Assembly: GCA_023413645.1 (NCBI GenBank)
Contig: JAEZPN010000019.1
Span: 1-11,247, forward strand
DNA from: Bacteroidota bacterium
GTDB taxonomy: Bacteria > Bacteroidota > Bacteroidia > Bacteroidales > Rikenellaceae
Length of the DNA stretch: 11,247 nt
Direction: 5' to 3'
In this document: piece by piece, positions 6,449 to 11,247 of the stretch
How positions within the stretch are numbered: position 1 is the first letter of the stretch
How the letters are laid out: each line of letters opens with the position of its first letter
Notes under the pieces: model-generated
Databases searched by the model: none
Told to the model about the DNA's origin: nothing
The model's input: the letters and a program-made list of their open reading frames with translations, nothing else
Position numbers and translations under genes: made by a program

Positions 6449-6479
6449 CATAGGCTGAGGTATAAACCTTTAGCCTATG
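6449..6479 (+). promoter_or_regulatory. Hairpin enclosing the start codon of the DUF4251 gene
   Basis: CATAGGCT (6449-6456) pairs perfectly with AGCCTATG (6472-6479), and the inner AGGT (6458-6461) pairs with ACCT (6466-6469) around an ATAA loop, separated by a G/TT internal loop. The last three bases of the outer arm are the ATG of the next gene. No T-run follows, so it is not a standard terminator. It could reduce or regulate translation of the downstream gene, or be an operator for a dimeric repressor. Confidence 0.6.
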
Positions 6480-7031
6480 AAACGGACACTTATCATCACA
6501 ATCGGCGTCATAGCACTTCTGGTCTTGGGATTCACCATTTCGGGAGAGGCTCAAGAGACGCAATCAAACAAAGAGACTCGTCAAGCACAACACGAAGCAC
6601 GACAACAGCAACGCGCCCAGCGCTTGGCAGAGTATCGCGAGCATCTTGACTCGACAATCCTTTCGCACAACTATCGCTTCGTGCCCGAGACGATGCAACA
6701 GTTACCTGCGGGCATGATGCGCAACCTACAAAATCCCTGCTACGAAATTATCGTATGGAGCGAGGCTGTAGATGTCTGCATCCCCTTCCTCAAGGGCTAC
6801 ACACCACCCTATTACCCCGTGGTATTTAACTATGTACTATCGAGCGTTCAGGGTTACACCGTAGAGCAGACCGACTATGGTTGGCACGTAACATTCCAAA
6901 GCACAATGTTTACGGCGACAACATTCACCTTCTCATTCGAGATATACTCGCACTACGGAGGTGCAACGCTGACAATATCGTCGCCATTCTACAACAGTGT
7001 GCAATATACGGGAAACATCTTTGGAATATAG
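6477..7031 (+). CDS. Secreted DUF4251 domain protein
   Basis: The 184-residue product starts with a signal-peptide-like segment (basic MKR, hydrophobic residues 5-20, likely cut near SGEAQ at 22-26), then a Gln/Arg-rich helical stretch (about 29-58). The rest looks like the DUF4251 domain found in Bacteroidota. It has a short helix and NYRFVPETMQQLP, a middle segment VVFNYVLSSVQGYTVE, and a C-terminal beta-rich part TFTFSFEIYSHYGGATLTISS ending in VQYTGNIFGI (175-184). Function is unknown; it is probably periplasmic or outer-membrane associated. It begins 50 bases after the symporter stop with no good promoter match, so it may ride on the symporter transcript. Its ATG is part of a hairpin. 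A perfect terminator follows. Confidence 0.85.
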   Translation: MKRTLIITIGVIALLVLGFTISGEAQETQSNKETRQAQHEARQQQRAQRLAEYREHLDSTILSHNYRFVPETMQQLPAGMMRNLQNPCYEIIVWSEAVDVCIPFLKGYTPPYYPVVFNYVLSSVQGYTVEQTDYGWHVTFQSTMFTATTFTFSFEIYSHYGGATLTISSPFYNSVQYTGNIFGI

Positions 7032-7048
7032 ACCGACATATAACAACA

Positions 7049-7080
7049 AAAAGAGCCGACTGAAAAATCGGCTCTTTTCT
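7049..7080. terminator. Bidirectional Rho-independent terminator
   Basis: AAAAGAGCCGA (7049-7059) pairs perfectly with TCGGCTCTTTT (7068-7078) around an 8-base loop. A T-rich tail follows on the plus strand, and the A-rich left flank gives U residues on the minus strand. It serves the DUF4251 gene on the plus strand and the FISUMP lipoprotein gene on the minus strand. Confidence 0.92.
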
Positions 7081-7101
7081 TTTTGTATATCTATACGTAT
7101 T

Positions 7102-8562
7102 TTACTCCTTCACACAACGCACGGGCATTGCATTGGCACGCTGCATAGAGCGACTGGTCTCAATGCCATTCCAAGTACGGGTATTGGTATTGAGATTGAA
7201 ATAGAGAGCCTTAGCCTTATTTCCATCCACCGAAGCTGTCCAATAGTAGCCTGACCAGGGCACAGGACACTCATCGTTGACATTCATATTGTCGAGGCGA
7301 CCGTCGAGATAGTTGCGGCGACCTGCAGCCGAGAAGAAGTACTTCTCACCCGAAGTGGTATCCTCCAACCACCAACCATACATCTTCTGAGCCTCCTCCC
7401 ACATCATAGCATCGTCAGCAGCAGAGATAGTAAGCGACTCGAAGACCTTGCTATCGGCAACATGCCAACCAGCAGGACATGGGTCGTTATTGGTCTTTGC
7501 CTCAGCACTCCACAATGTGTCATCGTGGCTATCGTAGAGCCAATCGTAGTCGTTATCAGGGTTACCGATAACAACATACTGTGGGTGGATATTTGTCCAT
7601 TCGGTGCTACCACCCTCGCTTGACTCAACATAACCTACACTAATCTCATAGTCGTTATAGTCGTAGAGGACATCGTCTGCGTTAAGACTAAAGTTCCAAT
7701 TCTTAGGACCAGCGAGTGGTTCCTTGCGACCCCACTGATAGTAGAGACCATATGAGCGACCAATAGCATCTGTATCGCTCTTACCCTCGTTGTTTGTATC
7801 GGCACCGAGGTTCTGGTTCATCATAGTAACACCACCAAGAGTAATTGTATTGTCGAAAGGATTGGTGTTTGTAACCCAGATATGCCATGTCCAGATAAGA
7901 TTGCCATCAGCATCGTATGCACCGACAATGGCATTGCCAGGTGTGAGCGTATCGAGTTCATTACCATTGTCATCCGTGTCAGGTGCAATGTAGAACGTTG
8001 CGAAGCCATCACGCATATCGAGATATCTGATAAGACTCTCTGTGGTCTGATACAACAACCTTACATTTGCTGTATGGAGCACCATAGAACCATTGCCAGC
8101 ACGTGTGGGATCGAACTTATAGCGCACCTTAGGCTCGTATGCCACATAGCAGTTTGCGGGAGCTGCGGTATAGTCCACCTCCTTGGGCACGATAGCAAGA
8201 AACACATCTACGCTCTTCGTATTACCCGTGGGCGTATAACCCTTAAGCGAGAGTGTGCCGCTCTCCACCTCCTCATTATCGAACGACTCGGGAGCCTTGA
8301 CAGTGATAGTCGAGGTGTACATATCGATATTTACTACCTCCCAGCCATTAGGCACTGAGGTTGGCGTAAGCGATGTGATATTGTGGCTATCAAAGGTCGT
8401 TGAACCCACATCGCCAGGCATAGCAACAATGATGCTGCGCGAGGGGACCTCAAGCGCCTTCTTCTCATCCTGGCTACACGATGTCACAATGCCAGCCATG
8501 ACGAGAATCGCAACAATGCAAATATGAAATCTATTCATACGTCTCTTTATACTTTTATTCAT
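7102..8562 (-). CDS. Surface lipoprotein with C-terminal FISUMP-type domain
   Basis: The 486-residue product has a basic N-terminus, a hydrophobic segment and a lipobox-like IVTSC with Cys29. It is followed by SQDEKK, an acidic/lysine-rich stretch like the signals that send Bacteroidota lipoproteins to the cell surface. Residues about 40-127 look like an Ig/BACON-like module (PNGWEVV then TSTITVKAP). Residues about 133-230 carry the ANCYVAYEPKVRYKFDPTRAGNGS and GNAIVGAYDADGNLIWTWHIW segments typical of fimbrillin-related and FISUMP proteins of Bacteroidales. The C-terminal part (about 241-486) has GGVTMMNQNLGA, SYGLYYQWGRKEPL, DPCPAGWHV, YWTAS and MPVRCVKE, all FISUMP-like. The first ATG overlaps the upstream gene's end by 8 bases; ATG 8538 is an alternative start. 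The role is unknown, perhaps adhesion or surface binding. Confidence 0.85.
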   Translation of the reverse strand: MNKSIKRRMNRFHICIVAILVMAGIVTSCSQDEKKALEVPSRSIIVAMPGDVGSTTFDSHNITSLTPTSVPNGWEVVNIDMYTSTITVKAPESFDNEEVESGTLSLKGYTPTGNTKSVDVFLAIVPKEVDYTAAPANCYVAYEPKVRYKFDPTRAGNGSMVLHTANVRLLYQTTESLIRYLDMRDGFATFYIAPDTDDNGNELDTLTPGNAIVGAYDADGNLIWTWHIWVTNTNPFDNTITLGGVTMMNQNLGADTNNEGKSDTDAIGRSYGLYYQWGRKEPLAGPKNWNFSLNADDVLYDYNDYEISVGYVESSEGGSTEWTNIHPQYVVIGNPDNDYDWLYDSHDDTLWSAEAKTNNDPCPAGWHVADSKVFESLTISAADDAMMWEEAQKMYGWWLEDTTSGEKYFFSAAGRRNYLDGRLDNMNVNDECPVPWSGYYWTASVDGNKAKALYFNLNTNTRTWNGIETSRSMQRANAMPVRCVKE

Positions 8563-10147
8563 TTAATTCAATCTCAACAATCTCTATTGGGTCTGCAGTG
8601 CTCTCACCGAGGAGCGATACAAGAATCTCGACCTCATCGCGGCTATCGAAGGTGCCGATCATGAAACCATCTGACTCCTTAGAGATGCTCTGACGTGGAG
8701 CCTCGGAAGCGATAATCGCACGAACGTCATCAGTGAGTGACGCTGTCGAAATCTTAATCATATATCGTGTACCCGATACAGGTATTACAACACTGCCATC
8801 ATTATCACGCTCCGCAGTGGTGACATTCACCATAGCACCATTCTGCCAACGACAAATCTCAGGAGACTTAAAGCCCTTCTCCTTGAGGAAGAGCTGAGCA
8901 TCGTCAGCCTCGCGACGTGTAGCATAACCACCAGCATAGTAGACATAGTTACCCTCGGCATTGCGAGTGATGTAGAGAGGCTGTGCACCCTTGAAGAGTG
9001 TCATAGGCTGCTTATTGCGGAACTCACCCAACAAGATGCGGTAGATGGTACCACGCTCGTAGATCTTAAGCTCGGGGATGGGGTTTGTATCCTTATAGAA
9101 ATTTGTACGGCCAATGGTAATGGGCTGGAAGTCAATAAAGAGACGACGCTCCAAGTTCAATGGCTCGAGGCGATACTCTACCTCGCGAGGCTCACGCTGT
9201 AGTGTAGCGATAGAGTCTGCAGCATCGTTGAGTTCCATAGTACGTGCGAACTCATACTCGAAGTTACGCAACGTAGGACGACCAAGAGCGTAGTGCATCA
9301 AGGCATCGGTAGCATAGTAACCCTCCTCACGAGAGCACTCACGACGCATATCCGCAAACTCCGCAGATGACTTATCGAGCAAGTCGTAGTGGCGATCACG
9401 CTCAAGGAGGTAACCATATGCGTAGTACTTAGTATCGAGGATGTGGTTCCAGCGGTTCTCAATCTCTGCAGCCTTAGCCTCGGCATCGTTCTTTAGCGAC
9501 TTAAACTCAGCAAACAACTCCTCTGCCTCCGCCTCATTATCTACCGTGCGGTAGCTCTCAGCCACGCTACACATACGGTCATATGTAGCCCTATACTCCT
9601 CCACGAGGCCATCCATTGCAGCATCCTCACCATGTGCCTGGCACAACTCAGCATAGTCCTCGGCATAGAGGACATCCTTGATGCAGTGGTTGTCAATAAG
9701 GTTACGATAGAGAGGTAACTCAACAGGCTCCTCTACAACCTTCTCCTCGATAATCTCCTCTTCGATTGGAGCGTTCATCTGCGCAAGCACCCACTCCTGC
9801 TCCAACTCATTGATGCGGGCGATGATATCACCACGCATCGTGCGAATATCGAAGATCTGCTGCTCGAGATCCAAGATGCGATCGCTAAATGCACTAAACT
9901 CCTCGGGTGTAGGCGTTAAACCCTCGTTGCTGAGACTATCGGCATAGGTTCTAAACTGGGCACGTGTCTCGGCCATAACCAATGAGACCGAATCCTCCTT
10001 GGCAACCAACACCCTATCACGCTCCTGCAACTCCACATACTCGGGGTTTACATTTAGCTCATCGATGGGGTCGAATGCCGTAGTTATTGCCACCGCAGAG
10101 AGTGTGGTGGTAACCAATAGTGCAGCTATGTATAAGACTCTCTTCAT
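8555..10147 (-). CDS. Exported coiled-coil protein with two SPOR-like C-terminal units
   Basis: The 530-residue product has a signal peptide (MKRVLYIAALLVTTTLSAVA), a charged helical, probably coiled-coil region (about 36-120) and a Glu-rich linker (129-143). A second long helical region (about 150-315) follows. The C-terminus has two repeat-like units. Unit 1 (about 367-440) has TIYRILLGEFRNK, a YYAGGYATRREADDAQLFLKEKGF core and a final strand. Unit 2 (about 459-527) has TRYMIKISTAS, FMIGTFDSRDEVEILVSLL and IEIVEIEL. Both follow the SPOR pattern (beta strand, helix, G-x-[FY] strand, helix), and SPOR domains bind peptidoglycan stripped of peptides; unit 2 is more divergent. It is therefore probably a periplasmic cell-wall-associated protein. 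It lies 27 bases after trkH and overlaps the next gene by 8 bases. I know no characterised homologue. Confidence 0.8.
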   Translation of the reverse strand: MKRVLYIAALLVTTTLSAVAITTAFDPIDELNVNPEYVELQERDRVLVAKEDSVSLVMAETRAQFRTYADSLSNEGLTPTPEEFSAFSDRILDLEQQIFDIRTMRGDIIARINELEQEWVLAQMNAPIEEEIIEEKVVEEPVELPLYRNLIDNHCIKDVLYAEDYAELCQAHGEDAAMDGLVEEYRATYDRMCSVAESYRTVDNEAEAEELFAEFKSLKNDAEAKAAEIENRWNHILDTKYYAYGYLLERDRHYDLLDKSSAEFADMRRECSREEGYYATDALMHYALGRPTLRNFEYEFARTMELNDAADSIATLQREPREVEYRLEPLNLERRLFIDFQPITIGRTNFYKDTNPIPELKIYERGTIYRILLGEFRNKQPMTLFKGAQPLYITRNAEGNYVYYAGGYATRREADDAQLFLKEKGFKSPEICRWQNGAMVNVTTAERDNDGSVVIPVSGTRYMIKISTASLTDDVRAIIASEAPRQSISKESDGFMIGTFDSRDEVEILVSLLGESTADPIEIVEIELNE

Positions 10148-10174
10148 ATCTCTATTTTATATCATACGTAGTCT

Positions 10175-11247
10175 CTATCTCCATGAACGGATAAAGAGCA
10201 ACTGAATAAATCCAAAAATCTCCAAACGGCCAATAAGCATCAGCATCGTAGAGTTAAACTTCAACACTGCGGGCAGGTGGGAAAAGTTATCCATTGAACC
10301 TACCTCGCCAAAGCCTGGACCAACATTACTAACACACGATATAGAGGCCGTGAGTGATGAAACGACGTCGAGACCAAATATCGTATATATAATCGTACCA
10401 AGCAATACGGTCATGATGTATGCCACAATAAATGTCATAACAAGGCTCTGAACACCTTCATCCTGAACCACGCCGTCAACCTTCGTGCGTATCACAGCAT
10501 TGGGGTGAAGCTGTACCTTCATGCGGTTGCGGATAATCTTCGACGCGATGAGCATGCGGTCAACCTTCATACCTCCCGAAGTTGAGCCCGCACAACCACA
10601 CACCACAGACGATAATATTAGCAACATTATGGCCAACGGAGTCCATGTGTTGGTATCTGCCGTAGCAAAGCCAGATGTGGTAGTCACGCTGACAACCTGG
10701 AATACAGAGTGACGCAACGACTCACCCCAGCTATTGTAGATACCCTCAGCCAAGAGGCTAAACGATATCGCAAGCGATATTATAGCCATCATGCCTATAA
10801 ATGTGCGAACGACCTCGGAGCGGAAAATATTGTTTCGTTTACCCGTCATCGAGGCATATAGTATACCGAAATGTATTGCCGAGAGTGTCATCGCAGCAAT
10901 GAGGATGCCCTCGATAAGTGGGCTATCCCAGAAACCTACAGAGAGGTTCTTGGTGCTAAAGCCACACGTTGCACATGCCGACATCGCCTGTGTAGCAGCG
11001 TCGAACCATGTCATACCCGCAAATTTCAAGGCCAACGTAGTGAAGATTGTGAGGCCAACGTAGACCATGGTAAGGATGCGGATGATAACTCGCGAGCGGT
11101 AGTGGAAGTTGTCCTTGGCAATAGTGGACATCTCCACATTTGACAACATATGGCGGCTGCGACCCATCGAGGGAAGGATGACCAAGGCGAACATAACAAC
11201 GCCAACACCACCAATCCATGCCGAAGCGGAACGCCAGAAGAGCATAC
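10175..11247 (-). CDS. trkH: Trk/Ktr-type potassium uptake protein, membrane subunit (N-terminus outside window)
   Basis: TrkH forms the K+-conducting pore of the Trk system in the inner membrane and normally works with the NAD/ATP-binding regulator TrkA. The last 356 residues are present. They include three of the four selectivity loops: CATCGFSTKN (91-100 of this fragment), VTTTSGFATAD (187-197) and CVSNVGPGFGE (304-314). The conserved GCAGSTSGGMKVDR (217-230) and the C-terminal IGRLEIFGF segment (338-346) are also present. The frame is open to the window edge. The Met at 11245 is internal, because LFWRSASAWIGGVGVV is the family's segment near the end of the first repeat; full proteins are about 480 residues, so roughly 125 are missing. 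It heads, or is upstream in, a likely operon with the SPOR-like and FISUMP genes. trkA is probably outside the window. Confidence 0.95.
   Translation of the reverse strand, partial: MLFWRSASAWIGGVGVVMFALVILPSMGRSRHMLSNVEMSTIAKDNFHYRSRVIIRILTMVYVGLTIFTTLALKFAGMTWFDAATQAMSACATCGFSTKNLSVGFWDSPLIEGILIAAMTLSAIHFGILYASMTGKRNNIFRSEVVRTFIGMMAIISLAISFSLLAEGIYNSWGESLRHSVFQVVSVTTTSGFATADTNTWTPLAIMLLILSSVVCGCAGSTSGGMKVDRMLIASKIIRNRMKVQLHPNAVIRTKVDGVVQDEGVQSLVMTFIVAYIMTVLLGTIIYTIFGLDVVSSLTASISCVSNVGPGFGEVGSMDNFSHLPAVLKFNSTMLMLIGRLEIFGFIQLLFIRSWR

Noticed and set aside
6449..6479. Hairpin after the symporter gene as a terminator
   Set aside because: There is no T-run after the 3' arm and the arm contains the next gene's ATG, so a plain terminator is unlikely. 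It is reported as a possible translation or operator element instead.
7882..8358. 158-codon open frame on the plus strand
   Set aside because: It lies antisense inside the FISUMP lipoprotein gene, whose domains and signal peptide are clear. The product is Cys/His/Ile-rich with no recognisable domain, as expected for a shadow frame.
11243..11245. Met at the window edge as the start of TrkH
   Set aside because: The following residues match an internal TrkH segment and the first selectivity loop is missing, so the gene continues beyond the window.
1..11247. CRISPR array, insertion sequence, tRNA or rRNA
   Set aside because: I found no regularly spaced direct repeats, transposase frame, terminal inverted repeats or cloverleaf-like segments. 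Reading by eye could miss a degenerate copy.

Overview
The window looks like chromosomal DNA from a member of the Bacteroidota, most likely the order Bacteroidales. The evidence is lineage-typical proteins (a DUF4251 protein, a FISUMP-type surface lipoprotein, a zinc-cysteine-less CobB-like sirtuin, a PF13645-type L,D-transpeptidase) and four promoters that fit the Bacteroidota pattern TTTG-N19/20-TAnnTTTG, with almost no Shine-Dalgarno signal. I cannot fix the genus. No mobile element, CRISPR array, tRNA or rRNA was seen.

Layout from left to right. (1) Bases 1-1424, minus strand: serC followed by the start of serA, two steps of serine biosynthesis, driven by a promoter at 1537-1567. (2) Bases 1425-1767: a divergent control region. 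(3) Bases 1768-2982, plus strand: panC and panD, the beta-alanine and pantothenate branch, closed by a strong terminator at 3002-3037. (4) Bases 3042-3537, plus strand: a stand-alone small lipoprotein gene with its own promoter, convergent with the next pair across a shared hairpin. (5) Bases 3577-4789, minus strand: a CobB/SIRT5-like deacylase gene whose end overlaps the start of an L,D-transpeptidase-like gene by 17 bases. (6) Bases 4867-7031, plus strand: a sodium/proton-coupled dicarboxylate/amino acid symporter carrying an extra fibronectin-III-like domain in one extracytoplasmic loop, followed by a DUF4251 secreted protein whose start codon lies in a hairpin. (7) Bases 7102-11247, minus strand: trkH (potassium channel subunit, cut by the window edge), a coiled-coil protein with two SPOR-like units, and a FISUMP-type surface lipoprotein, closely packed as a likely operon ending at a bidirectional terminator at 7049-7080.

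Most genes are ordinary core metabolism and envelope functions. The parts that stand out are the loop-inserted domain in the symporter, the start-codon hairpin before the DUF4251 gene, the overlapping sirtuin/L,D-transpeptidase pair (the latter without a signal peptide), and the potassium transporter grouped with two envelope proteins of unknown role. I did not find a clear-cut new multi-gene system.
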